From contig CAJUFK010000005.1 of the NCBI GenBank assembly GCA_910585535.1, positions 1 through 64,000 of the forward strand: a stretch of 64,000 nt of DNA, in the 5' to 3' direction. This DNA comes from an uncultured Angelakisella sp. GTDB taxonomy: Bacteria > Bacillota > Clostridia > Oscillospirales > Ruminococcaceae. Positions 6,986 through 14,737 of the stretch are shown here, piece by piece (the stretch's first letter is position 1; each line of letters opens with the position of its first letter). The position numbers and the translations under genes are program-made. The notes under the pieces are model-generated. The model had not been told where the DNA came from. It did not search any database and saw only the letters and a program-made list of their open reading frames with translations.

Positions 6986-9163
6986 CTACAGGTTCAAAAT
7001 CATCATCAGCCCGTCCACATACTCCCCGCCTACATGGAAGAACTGGGGATACCGCCCCATCTGGGTGAAGCCGTACCGGCGGCAGAGACTGGCCGCCGCC
7101 GCGTCGTTGGCCGAGACGGTGGCGGTAAGGGAACGGAGCCGCCGTCCCTTTTTGGCGTCCTGGATAAGGTATTCCAGCAGGGAGCGGCCGATCCCTTGCT
7201 TGCCATGCTCCCGCAGCACCGAAAGGCCGATCTCCGCTGTATGGGCGATGGGGGCCCGGTGCCCTGCCCGAAGGTCTGCGGCACCTACAATCCGCCCGTC
7301 CAGTTCCGCAATAATGAGCCGGTCGCTGCCCTGGGTGCAGTTTTTGATGATCTCCTCTCCGCTTTTCCCGGCACCTCCTACCGCCTGAGCCCCGTAGGAG
7401 AGAAAGTTGTTTTCGCTTCCCACGATCCCCAGGAAGGTGAGGAGGGCCACCGCATCGTCGGGTTTGGCGGGACGGATCACCGGCTTGGCCGGGTGGGCTG
7501 CCCGGTAGGCGTCCTCCGAGGCCTTTCGCAGATGGTTGCGGATGATCTTGCCGGAGGTGGTCTTTTCCAGGTGGTCTACGTACTCCACCACCCGGGGGTA
7601 CTTATAGGGGGCGGTCATCCGTTTGACATAGTTTTGAATATCCCTGGTGAGGGTGTCGCTGGGCTGATAGTCCTTTTCCAAAACAATGGTAGCCTTTACC
7701 ACCTGTCCCCGCATAGGATCCGGGGCCCCGGTGATGGCGCACTCGTGGACTGCGGGGTGGGTCAGCAGCACCGACTCAATCTCGAAGGGCCCGATCCGGT
7801 AGGCCGAGCATTTGATGATGTCGTCGTTGCGACCGATGAACCAGTAGTAGCCGTCCTCGTCCATCCACACCATGTCCCCGGTGTGGTAGATGTGGTTTTG
7901 GTCCTCGGCGGGAACCAGGCGGTCTCCGACCCAGTATCCCCGCAAAAGACCCTCGGGGTAGTACCGGTCCAGGTTCCGCACCACCAGTTCCCCTTCGTCG
8001 CCAGGGGCCACCGGCTGGCCGTCCCCTCCCATGAGAACAATGTCATAGAGGGGACTGGGTTTTCCCATAGAGCCGGGCCTGGGCTCGAACCAGTCAAAAT
8101 TGGCCACCAGCACGCTCCCTTCCGACTGGCCGTAGCCTTCGTGGATGGTCAGACCGGTGATCTCCCGGAATTCCCGGGTGATCTCCGGGGAAAGGGGCTC
8201 TCCGGCCGTGCAGCAGTGGCCGACCGAGGCGAAGTCCTCCGCCGTCAGCCCTTCCCGCATCATAAAGCGGTAGACGGTGCCGGGGACGCAGAGGGTGGTA
8301 GGTTTTTTGGTTCGGATCACTTCGATCATCCGTTTGGCGTCGAATTTGTTGTCCACCTCGTACCCCAAAATGGCGGAACCGCCGATCCACTGCCCGTAGA
8401 TGCACCCCCAGCCGAACTTTGCCCAGCCGGAATCTACCCCGGTGAGATGCAGGCCGTTGTTCTGCACTTTCTGCCAGTAGCAGGCGGTGACGATATGTCC
8501 CAAGGGGTAGGAGTAGTCGTGGCAGACCATCTTGGGCATCCCGGAGGTGCCGGAGGTGAAATAAATGAGCATCATATCCCGGGCGGTGAGGCTGGGGTCG
8601 GCGGTGAAGCCGGCGGGGCTGTTTCGCAGGGCGGCGGAGTAATCCAGCCAGCCATCCCGGGTCCCGTTTACCAGGGCCCTGCCCACAAGCTTTCCGGCGC
8701 ATTTCCGGACGGCCTCCTCGCACTGTTTTACGATCCAGTCGTCACAAAGGGCAATCAGGAACTTTACCTCCGCCGCGTCGATTCGGTAGGCGATGTCCTT
8801 GGCAGTAAGCTGGTAGGAGGCGGGGATGACCACTGCCCCGATGCGGTGGAGGGCCACGGCGGTGATCCAGTATTCCCACCGGCGCTTCAGCAGGCACATG
8901 ACCCGGTCCCCCCGCCGGACCCCCTGTTCCCGCAGCCAGGAGGCCGCCCGCCGGGAAAGGAGGGAGACCTCGGCAAAGGTGAGGGCAAGGCTGTTCCCGT
9001 GGTCGTCGCACCACTCCAGGGCCCGCTTGGCCGGTTCCTCCTCGGCCCAGGCGTCCACCACGTGGGTGGCGAAGTTGAAGTCCTCGGGGCAGCGGACCCT
9101 GTAGTTGGCCTTAAAATCTTCGTAGGAATCAAACTCGGTACGATCCAGAAACTTTTCCAGCAT
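6986..9163 (-). CDS. AMP-forming acyl-CoA ligase fused to a GNAT acetyltransferase, T-box controlled
   Basis: A 725-residue two-domain protein. Residues 1 to about 550 are an acetyl/medium-chain acyl-CoA synthetase: AMP-binding core YFTSGTSGMPKMVCHDYSYP, A5 motif GYGQSEGSVLV, YHTGDMVWMDEDGYYWFIGR, and the C-terminal catalytic lysine motif TTSGKIIRNHLRK. The form TSGTSGMPKMV.HDY is typical of the short/medium-chain (butyrate-type) acid ligases rather than acetate ligases. Residues from about 565 (VIRPAKPDDAVALL) to the end are a GNAT domain with the acetyl-CoA loop HGKQGIGRSLLEYLI and ending RRYGFTQMGRYP. No start codon or Shine-Dalgarno separates the halves. It is led by a T-box (see 9187-9546) whose features suggest valine tRNA, so isobutyrate activation for valine synthesis is proposed. 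The GNAT could regulate the ligase or acylate another target. Confidence 0.9.
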   Translation of the reverse strand: MLEKFLDRTEFDSYEDFKANYRVRCPEDFNFATHVVDAWAEEEPAKRALEWCDDHGNSLALTFAEVSLLSRRAASWLREQGVRRGDRVMCLLKRRWEYWITAVALHRIGAVVIPASYQLTAKDIAYRIDAAEVKFLIALCDDWIVKQCEEAVRKCAGKLVGRALVNGTRDGWLDYSAALRNSPAGFTADPSLTARDMMLIYFTSGTSGMPKMVCHDYSYPLGHIVTACYWQKVQNNGLHLTGVDSGWAKFGWGCIYGQWIGGSAILGYEVDNKFDAKRMIEVIRTKKPTTLCVPGTVYRFMMREGLTAEDFASVGHCCTAGEPLSPEITREFREITGLTIHEGYGQSEGSVLVANFDWFEPRPGSMGKPSPLYDIVLMGGDGQPVAPGDEGELVVRNLDRYYPEGLLRGYWVGDRLVPAEDQNHIYHTGDMVWMDEDGYYWFIGRNDDIIKCSAYRIGPFEIESVLLTHPAVHECAITGAPDPMRGQVVKATIVLEKDYQPSDTLTRDIQNYVKRMTAPYKYPRVVEYVDHLEKTTSGKIIRNHLRKASEDAYRAAHPAKPVIRPAKPDDAVALLTFLGIVGSENNFLSYGAQAVGGAGKSGEEIIKNCTQGSDRLIIAELDGRIVGAADLRAGHRAPIAHTAEIGLSVLREHGKQGIGRSLLEYLIQDAKKGRRLRSLTATVSANDAAAASLCRRYGFTQMGRYPQFFHVGGEYVDGLMMILNL

Positions 9164-9186
9164 ATTCTGTCTCCCTTTCCGCAGGC

Positions 9187-9276
9187 AAAATAAGAACGCC
9201 CTGTGTTTGGAACAGCCATCCCGACACCCCCGACGTCACGCCCGGGTATCGGCACGGTTTCACAAACAGGACGCTC
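9187..9276 (-). terminator. T-box leader terminator
   Basis: Arms GAGCGTCCTGTTTG (9263-9276) and CAAACACAGGGCGTTC (9194-9209), followed by TTATTTT. A second stem (CCGATACCC / GGGTGTCGG) sits in the loop. The 5' arm directly follows the antiterminator, as required for a transcriptional T-box switch. Confidence 0.6.
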
Positions 9277-9546
9277 CCAAATCGGTCACGCGGTACCACC
9301 TGATTTCGTATGGACAGCCCATACGCCCTCTGCCGGAACGGAGGTTCCCCTCGATTCCGCCTCCCATGATAACGCAGGGAGTGTTGCGCCGAAGCCTACT
9401 GAGCGGGCCAGGACCCGCCGTTCAGTCCGGGACTCTGAGGCTACCTTCCCCCGGCACCGAGGGCGGCGTTCCCAGCAGCAGCCGCTCTCTGTGCCCCGGC
9501 CCCTCCGGGGTACTTCTCCTCGTCATCGTCTTTGGATTTTTGAATT
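9187..9546 (-). promoter_or_regulatory. T-box riboswitch leader, probable tRNA-Val sensor
   Basis: A complete T-box leader on the minus strand. Stem I begins GACGATGACGAGGAGAAGTA (9511-9530), with the AG bulge and distal loop in CAGAGAGCGGC and GCTGGGAAC. The 3' side of the specifier loop reads GAAG-GTA-GCCTC, putting triplet GTA (valine) at 9442-9444 by the spacing seen in the B. subtilis glyQS T-box; the alternative register would be GGT (glycine). Stem III is CGTATGG/CCATACG. The T-box is AGGTGGTACCGCG (9289-9301), with antiterminator arms AAATC..GGT / ACC..GATTT. The UGGU predicts discriminator A on the tRNA, which suits tRNA-Val and not bacterial tRNA-Gly (U). It controls an acyl-CoA ligase, not an aminoacyl-tRNA synthetase. 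Confidence 0.88.
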
Positions 9547-9552
9547 TTCCCT

Positions 9553-9582
9553 ATGATAGCATAACCAGGAAAGCTTTGTCAA
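9553..9582 (-). promoter_or_regulatory. Promoter of the T-box leader
   Basis: TTGACA (9577-9582), 18-base spacer and extended TATGC-TATCAT (-10 at 9553-9558) on the minus strand, placing the transcript start just before stem I. Confidence 0.75.
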
Positions 9583-9631
9583 GATGGGACAACACAAAAT
9601 TCCCCCGATGGGATGCCCTCGCCCGCCTGTT

Positions 9632-9823
9632 TTAGGACTGTTCCTCTTTCTCTCCTTCCGCCTCTTTTTCAAAGTATTCGTCCAGGTCATCCCGGACCCT
9701 TTCCCCGGTGATCTTCTCGTAGGCCGCCAGGACGCCGTTTTTCACCGCCCATTTGATGACGAAGTAGAGTGCGGCCAAAACGATGATGGCTGTGCCTCCG
9801 CTGATGCCCAATTCCTCCCACAT
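9632..9823 (-). CDS. Small membrane protein, 63 residues
   Basis: Begins MWEELGISGGTAIIVLAALY: a short N-terminus, one membrane helix (TAIIVLAALYFVIKWAV), then a highly charged cytoplasmic tail (YEKITGERVRDDLDEYFEKE...) likely to be helical. GGGAGGTGATC lies about 13 bases before the ATG, a slightly long spacing. It stands alone, divergent from the M23 peptidase gene; the T-box promoter begins after its stop. No family recognised. Small anchors of this type are common in Firmicutes, but its role is unknown. Confidence 0.6.
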   Translation of the reverse strand: MWEELGISGGTAIIVLAALYFVIKWAVKNGVLAAYEKITGERVRDDLDEYFEKEAEGEKEEQS

Positions 9824-9915
9824 GATGCAGGGATCACCTCCCTTACTTTGATGGCATCCATTATACCACCGTCCGCCCCTGCCCGCAACCGGCGGGATAA
9901 AAAAACCGGACCCAT

Positions 9916-9944
9916 TTGAAAAACCCAGGCGTCTGTGGTATGAT
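9916..9944 (+). promoter_or_regulatory. Promoter of the M23 peptidase operon
   Basis: TTGAAA (9916-9921), exact 17-base spacer, TATGAT (9939-9944), about 45 bases before the start codon. Confidence 0.7.
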
Positions 9945-9990
9945 AGTCGCATAAGATAAAAAGACAAGACTGAAACAGGGGGAGTGCAAG

Positions 9991-11286
9991 ATGAAACTGT
10001 TTTTCGCCATTCTGGCGGCGGTGGTGCTGCTGTTAGCAGGAGGGATCTTCCTTTTGACCAGGGATTTCGGGGAGGAGGAGCCAATTCCATCTTCGGATCC
10101 CGTCTCCTCTTCGGGTCAGCTGGTCCGGCAGGAGCCCTTGACCCCTACCATGTCTTTGGAGGGTGAGGTGCTGCTTCCCGGCTTTACCGCCCGGGGAAAC
10201 GAGGCGGCCCCCGGGGAGCTTTCCGGCGTCGCCGGGTCCGCCGTCATCAAACGGGGGGAGACCCTTCCTGCCTTGGTTTTTTCCCAGGCACCGGACCAGA
10301 CAACAGCCACGCTGGCTCCGGCGGCAGGGGGGGAGCCTGTCTTTATGGGGACGCTGGAGCAGCTGAAGGACTTTTCCCCGGAAAAAAGCGGAGAGTACTA
10401 TCTGGACCTCTGGGCCAGCTGGGACGGCAGGGAAGAAGGCTTCGCCGGCCTTACCGGCTACCGCCTTTCTCTGACCTATGAGCGGGAGCTCCTTTTAGAG
10501 GTGGACCGCCAGGAGGTCCCCCAGGGATACTGCGTCGTCCTCCGGGCGGGGAACCTCCCCGAGGGGGTGGAGAAGGTCACCGCCACCACCGACCTGGGCT
10601 TTACCCCCACCTTCTATCCCTACCAAGGGGAGCAGATCGCTCTTCTTCCCGCCAAGTACAGCAGCAACACCGGGGAGTACCACCTTACCCTTACCGCCGG
10701 GGAGGAGAGCCGGGACTTTACCATTTCGGTTACCGACGGCGGGTTTGACGTGACGGTACAGCAGTTCAACGTAGACCAAAGCGTGGCCGATTCCACCGTC
10801 AACAACCAGGAGGCCAACATCGTTTACGAGCAGGTGACCCGGCCTCTGAAAAATTTGGGTGACCCGGAAAAATATTGGGAAGGCGCCTTCCAGCTGCCCA
10901 TCGATAAGCAGTATGTGGCCTCCAGCAGCACCTTTGGGCGGATCCGGGTCATCAACGGCTCCAAAAGCCAGCACGCCGGCATCGACTATCCGGCGCCTAC
11001 CGGGACCCAGGTTTATGCCCCCAACAACGGCAGGGTCCTTTTTGCTGGGTACCTTCAGCTTACCGGCAACATGATCTGCATCGAGCACGGCTTTGGGCTG
11101 AAAAGCTGGTACTACCACCTGGACGCCGTGGAGGTAGAGGCCGGGCAGATGGTTAAAACCGGCGATCCCATTGGCAAGGTGGGGGCTACCGGCTTTGTCA
11201 CCGGGCCTCACCTGCACTTTACCATGTCGGTGAACAATGTCTATACCAATCCGGAACAGTATCTGGCCAGCGATCCCCTGGCCTGA
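9991..11286 (+). CDS. Membrane-anchored M23 (LytM-type) metallopeptidase
   Basis: A 431-residue envelope protein with an N-terminal membrane anchor (FFAILAAVVLLLAGGIFLLT), a long extracytoplasmic region with strand-rich, Ig-like character (residues 30-290), and a C-terminal peptidase M23 domain. The zinc site is visible as HAGIDYPAPTGT and GPHLHF, with the intervening YYHLD and KTGDPIGKVGATG typical of LytM enzymes that cut peptidoglycan cross-bridges. The presence of all ligands suggests an active enzyme. GGGGGAG precedes the ATG. A WG-repeat lipoprotein follows 12 bases later, so the two are co-transcribed and probably act together at the cell wall. Confidence 0.92.
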   Translation: MKLFFAILAAVVLLLAGGIFLLTRDFGEEEPIPSSDPVSSSGQLVRQEPLTPTMSLEGEVLLPGFTARGNEAAPGELSGVAGSAVIKRGETLPALVFSQAPDQTTATLAPAAGGEPVFMGTLEQLKDFSPEKSGEYYLDLWASWDGREEGFAGLTGYRLSLTYERELLLEVDRQEVPQGYCVVLRAGNLPEGVEKVTATTDLGFTPTFYPYQGEQIALLPAKYSSNTGEYHLTLTAGEESRDFTISVTDGGFDVTVQQFNVDQSVADSTVNNQEANIVYEQVTRPLKNLGDPEKYWEGAFQLPIDKQYVASSSTFGRIRVINGSKSQHAGIDYPAPTGTQVYAPNNGRVLFAGYLQLTGNMICIEHGFGLKSWYYHLDAVEVEAGQMVKTGDPIGKVGATGFVTGPHLHFTMSVNNVYTNPEQYLASDPLA

Positions 11287-11298
11287 CAGGAGAGAAAA

Positions 11299-12642
11299 AT
11301 GAAACGAATTGCCGCCCTTTTTGCCGCCCTCGCCTTCCTTTTTTGTGGATGCGCTTCCGGGGAGCCCCCCCTTGATCCTTCCCCCGGTCCGGCGCCGGAG
11401 GATCCCGGCTACACCATCCGGGCTTTGACGCCTAAGTTTGATATTCTTCAGCCTTTCCAAAACGGCTACGCCTTTGCTGTAGAGGAGGATCGATGCGGAT
11501 ACCTGGATAAAACCGGGGCGGTCCGCTTCCTTTACTCCTTCCCGGAGGGAAGCCGGGAGATATTCCTTCAGTGTCTTATGGACGGGGGACTGTATAACCA
11601 GCTTCCCGCCTCGGAGGAGGGCCTGGTTCCGGTCTGCGGGGAGGACGGCCTTTGGGGGTATTACGATCTGAACAAAAATGAACAGGTCATCCCCGGAAAA
11701 TATCTGACCGGCGTTCCCTTCTCCCAGGGACGGGCTGCCGTCTGCTGGGAGGATGAAAACGGAACGACCCAATACGGCGTCATCGATACCACCGGCGAAC
11801 TGGTCTTCTCCGTGGACCAGATTTCCGGCGGTGTATACAAAAATGGCCTTTTGGCGGTACAGCTGCCGGAGGAGGATCTGGCGGCGGTGAACCGATGGGC
11901 TTTGGTGGATCGAAACGGGGCTCCGGTGGTGGAGAACTACGGGGCGGGGATCACCAGCCAGGTGACCATCTACGGATACCCCCATGTCTCCGGCAGTGAC
12001 TTTGAGTCCACCCTGGATCCGGACCATATCGTTCTCTACCGCCAGTCCCCGGACCCCAAGCGGGCAGGGGCCGCCTATACGGTTGTAGACCAAAAGGGAG
12101 CGGTGCAGTTTGCCGACGACAGTCTTTCCTTTCTCTCCGGCTTTTCAGAGGGGTACGCCTTCTACCAGGAGGATACAGAAAACCTTTGCCTTGGGGTTAT
12201 TGATGGAACAGGGACCCGCCTTTCCGGCCAGGTGCTGGATAACGCCGCCTCCTTTATGGATGGAGTCTGCTGGTTTTGGGAGGAGGGGACAGGCTATGGT
12301 TTTGTAGACACCGCAGGGAAGGTCCTCACTCCGGCCCGGTACGACAACGTATCCGGGGTGCCTAAAAATGGACGGGCCTCGGTGGAGAAGGAGGGCCGCT
12401 GGGGTTTGGTATCCCTCACCGGGGAGGAACTTCTGCCATTCCAGTACGACTATCTGTACAGTGACGGCGGAGAACTGCTCCTTTTTGCCCAGGAGGAGAA
12501 GTACGGCCTTTTGGATCTTGACGGTACCGTGGTTGTGGAGCCGGAGTACGACGGCCTGGGCGCTTTGGAGGAGGGAACAGCCCTCACCGTATCCGAGGGC
12601 AAGTTCGGCTTCCTGACAGTGGAAAAGGTGCCAAAGGAATGA
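11299..12642 (+). CDS. WG-repeat lipoprotein
   Basis: A 447-residue exported lipoprotein. The signal peptide (MKRIAALFAALAFLFCGC) ends in a lipobox cysteine; a Pro-rich linker follows. The rest is a series of WG (beta) repeats, visible as CGYLDKTGAVRF, WGYYDLNKNEQVIP, YGVIDTTGELVF, GFVDTAGKVLTPARYD, WGLVSLTGEELLPFQYD, YGLLDLDGTVVVEPEYD and FGFLTVEK. Such repeats form surface interaction platforms with no catalytic site. It follows the M23 peptidase by 12 bases with AGGAGAG before the ATG, suggesting that it partners or positions the peptidase. Confidence 0.9.
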   Translation: MKRIAALFAALAFLFCGCASGEPPLDPSPGPAPEDPGYTIRALTPKFDILQPFQNGYAFAVEEDRCGYLDKTGAVRFLYSFPEGSREIFLQCLMDGGLYNQLPASEEGLVPVCGEDGLWGYYDLNKNEQVIPGKYLTGVPFSQGRAAVCWEDENGTTQYGVIDTTGELVFSVDQISGGVYKNGLLAVQLPEEDLAAVNRWALVDRNGAPVVENYGAGITSQVTIYGYPHVSGSDFESTLDPDHIVLYRQSPDPKRAGAAYTVVDQKGAVQFADDSLSFLSGFSEGYAFYQEDTENLCLGVIDGTGTRLSGQVLDNAASFMDGVCWFWEEGTGYGFVDTAGKVLTPARYDNVSGVPKNGRASVEKEGRWGLVSLTGEELLPFQYDYLYSDGGELLLFAQEEKYGLLDLDGTVVVEPEYDGLGALEEGTALTVSEGKFGFLTVEKVPKE

Positions 12643-12670
12643 TATGCAGAGTCAGGACCGTTTTTTTCGA

Positions 12671-13195
12671 TCAAAGCCAGAAAGATGGAAGGCTTTCCGG
12701 ATAGGTTCCGTCGATGAAAAGATAGTCTGCCCCGTTGCGGCGGCACTGCTCCAAAGCCTCCCTGTTGTCCCGGAGCAGTTCTTCCATAGTGAGGCCGGAA
12801 TCATCCAGCCGTGTCTCCACAACGTTGGCATAGGCCTGGATCTTGTCAAAGCTGCTTTGGATGTAGGTCTTGCTCATAACCAAGCAAAGGTATCGGATCT
12901 CCCGAAGGTAATCTTGCTGAAAATCTGCCGCCCAGTTATAGGGGATGTAACAGCCCTCTACAATAAGGTTTTGATGGTTCTCCACCGCCGTCTTGACCAT
13001 TTCCCGGACAATGGGCCAAAGGTATGCGGTAAGGGTCTGGTCGCTTTCTTCGGGGGTCAAGGTGGTGTTCCCGCTGCGGATCAGACCCATCTTCAAATGA
13101 TCGATGGAGAGGTAAGGATATTTGTACCGCTCCAGCAGCCGCTGTGCAAAAAGGGTCTTTCCTGTGTGAGATGGTCCGGCGATCAAAAAAATCAT
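12671..13195 (-). CDS. P-loop kinase-like protein
   Basis: A 174-residue small P-loop NTPase. Walker A is GPSHTGKT at residues 7-14, followed by LSIDHLKMGLIRSG (substrate or lid region) and a Walker B-like strand NLIVEGCYIP. The layout resembles 2-phosphoglycerate kinase/zeta-type or adenylate-kinase-like small kinases; the phosphate acceptor is not deducible. AAGGAGG precedes the ATG. It is monocistronic, convergent with the WG-repeat gene and divergent from the SpoIID/LytB gene. Confidence 0.75.
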   Translation of the reverse strand: MIFLIAGPSHTGKTLFAQRLLERYKYPYLSIDHLKMGLIRSGNTTLTPEESDQTLTAYLWPIVREMVKTAVENHQNLIVEGCYIPYNWAADFQQDYLREIRYLCLVMSKTYIQSSFDKIQAYANVVETRLDDSGLTMEELLRDNREALEQCRRNGADYLFIDGTYPESLPSFWL

Positions 13196-13297
13196 GACCC
13201 CATCCTCCTTGTTTTTTATTGAAAAGGGCTGGCCTTTTGGATTTTCCTATGCTATACTAAATACGATTCGACATTTTTGGGGTAAGGAGGGTTGTTT

Positions 13298-14635
13298 TTG
13301 CTACATATCAAATTCCACAGAACCTTCCTGGCGGGTCTGCTGGCAGGGGCCGTGGTTCTTGGGGGCTGTTCGGCTCAGGCCCTGGGACAAGCCCCGGAAA
13401 GCCTGCCCCCTTTGGCGGCAGGGGGAGGGGTTGTCCTTTCCTCTCATCAGGGTGGGCATGAAGGGGAGGCCGCTTCCTCCGCCCCGGAGGAACAGGAGAC
13501 GGATGGGGAGGAGGTCCCCTCCTTTACCGAACTGCCCTCCTCACAGACAACGCCGCCCTCCTCCTCCGTAAGCAGTTCTTCCTCCGTCTCGCCATCCTCC
13601 AGCAGTTCCAACACAGCGCCCTTCTCCAGTTCCAGCACGGCGCCTTCCTCTAGTTCCAGCACGGTGCCTTCCTCCAGTTCCAGTCTGCCGGAAAGTTCTT
13701 CGCAGCCTGAACCGGAGGAGGAAGATCCAGAAGAAGAGGAGCCGGAAGAGGAAGCCCCTCCCCCCGCACCCTCCCGGCCATCCAACAGTACGCCGCCTCC
13801 CGCCAGCTCTGCTCCGGAGCCCGAACCGGAGGAGGAAGAAGAACCCGATGACACCGATTCCGCTGGTTGGAAGGATCTTCAGGTCCAGTCCGGAGGGCGG
13901 ACGGTAAGCGGAAACGCCGTTTCCATCGTTGCCCAAATCGTCCAGAACGAAATGGGATCCTCCTACCCAGATGAGGCCATCAAGGCTCAGGCGGTGGCGG
14001 CCTATACCTTTGTCCGCTATCACAACGCCACCGGAAGCGCCCCTGCGGTGGGGCTCCGGGACGCCTCTTCCAAGGTGACTCAACTGGTGAAGGAGGTGGC
14101 AGGGGAGCAAATCACCTACAACGGACAGACGATTCTGGCCTCCTACTGTGCCATGAGCGCCGGGTGGACCGCCTCTTCGCAAAGTGTCTGGGGCCGTTCC
14201 CTGCCTTATCTCACCCCGGTGGACAGCGACGTGGACGAGCTGGAACCCTCCTTCCAGAAAACGGTTTCCATCCCCCAGGCCACGGTGAAGTCCAAGCTGG
14301 AAAGCGCCCTGGGGGTGAAGCTGGACGGTCTCTCTCCTGATGACTGGATCGAGATACAGTCCCATTGCGACGACACCGGCCTTTATGTGGAAAACGTGCT
14401 GGTAGGGGGAACCGTTACCACCGGCAGAAAGATCCGGGAGAATATCTTTGGCCTACGTTCTTCCGCCTTTGAGGTCCGTTATGACCCCGGCGCGGAAGCC
14501 TTCGACTTTACCACCCGGGGCTATGGTCATGGGGTAGGGATGAGCCAGGTGGGGGCAAAGCATTTGGCCAATGACGGCTGGGATTATGTAGAGATCTTGG
14601 AGCATTATTACAGCGGCGCAGAAGTGACCTCTTGA
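13298..14635 (+). CDS. SpoIID/LytB-domain lipoprotein
   Basis: A 445-residue exported protein. A TTG start is chosen because AAGGAGG at 13284-13290 is 7 bases away; an upstream TTG at 13292 is too close. The signal peptide (FLAGLLAGAVVLGGC) ends in a lipobox. Residues about 60-190 are low-complexity Ser/Pro then Glu/Pro linker with an 8-residue repeat. The C-terminal half is a SpoIID/LytB domain: AQIVQNEMGSSYPDEAIKAQ, AVAAYTFVRYH, TILASYCAMSAGWTASSQSV, YLTPVDS, and the end GYGHGVGMSQVGAKHLAND. SpoIID is a lytic transglycosylase acting on peptidoglycan during engulfment; this lipid-anchored version may act in growth or sporulation. An extended TATGC-TATACT -10 is visible near 13250. Confidence 0.9.
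   Translation: MLHIKFHRTFLAGLLAGAVVLGGCSAQALGQAPESLPPLAAGGGVVLSSHQGGHEGEAASSAPEEQETDGEEVPSFTELPSSQTTPPSSSVSSSSSVSPSSSSSNTAPFSSSSTAPSSSSSTVPSSSSSLPESSSQPEPEEEDPEEEEPEEEAPPPAPSRPSNSTPPPASSAPEPEPEEEEEPDDTDSAGWKDLQVQSGGRTVSGNAVSIVAQIVQNEMGSSYPDEAIKAQAVAAYTFVRYHNATGSAPAVGLRDASSKVTQLVKEVAGEQITYNGQTILASYCAMSAGWTASSQSVWGRSLPYLTPVDSDVDELEPSFQKTVSIPQATVKSKLESALGVKLDGLSPDDWIEIQSHCDDTGLYVENVLVGGTVTTGRKIRENIFGLRSSAFEVRYDPGAEAFDFTTRGYGHGVGMSQVGAKHLANDGWDYVEILEHYYSGAEVTS
13604..13682 (+). repeat. 24-base tandem repeat in the Ser/Pro linker
   Basis: Three consecutive imperfect 24-base units starting AGTTCCA (13604, 13628, 13652) plus a partial fourth, encoding SSNTAPFS, SSSTAPSS and SSSTVPSS. It lies wholly inside the SpoIID/LytB-domain gene and probably varies in copy number between strains. 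Confidence 0.8.
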
Positions 14636-14654
14636 CAGCAGCAGGACAACATAA

Positions 14655-14736
14655 AGAGCCGCTCCGGAAGAGAGGCTCTGTACAATAGGTACTTTGCAGA
14701 GAGAAGAAGGAGGGGGCTCCGGCCCCCTCTGTTTTA
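14655..14736 (+). terminator. Terminator(s) after the SpoIID/LytB gene
   Basis: A first hairpin AGAGCC/GGCTCT (14655-14679), then a strong near-palindromic stem AGGGGGC-TCCG-GCCCCCT (14711-14728) followed by CTGTTTT. It lies between convergent genes and may serve both strands. Confidence 0.85.
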
Positions 14737-14737
14737 G

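Noticed and set aside
7034..9193. Plus-strand 719-codon frame opposite the ligase-GNAT gene
   Set aside because: Antisense shadow of a protein with all ligase motifs in frame; no Shine-Dalgarno and no recognisable product.
9203..9635. Plus-strand frames of 117 and 142 codons over the T-box region
   Set aside because: They run across the leader RNA in the opposite direction, with no ribosome site and no coherent product.
13556..13700. Short repeats that could suggest a CRISPR or satellite
   Set aside because: They are 24-base in-frame codon repeats for a Ser/Pro linker, with no spacers of unique sequence.
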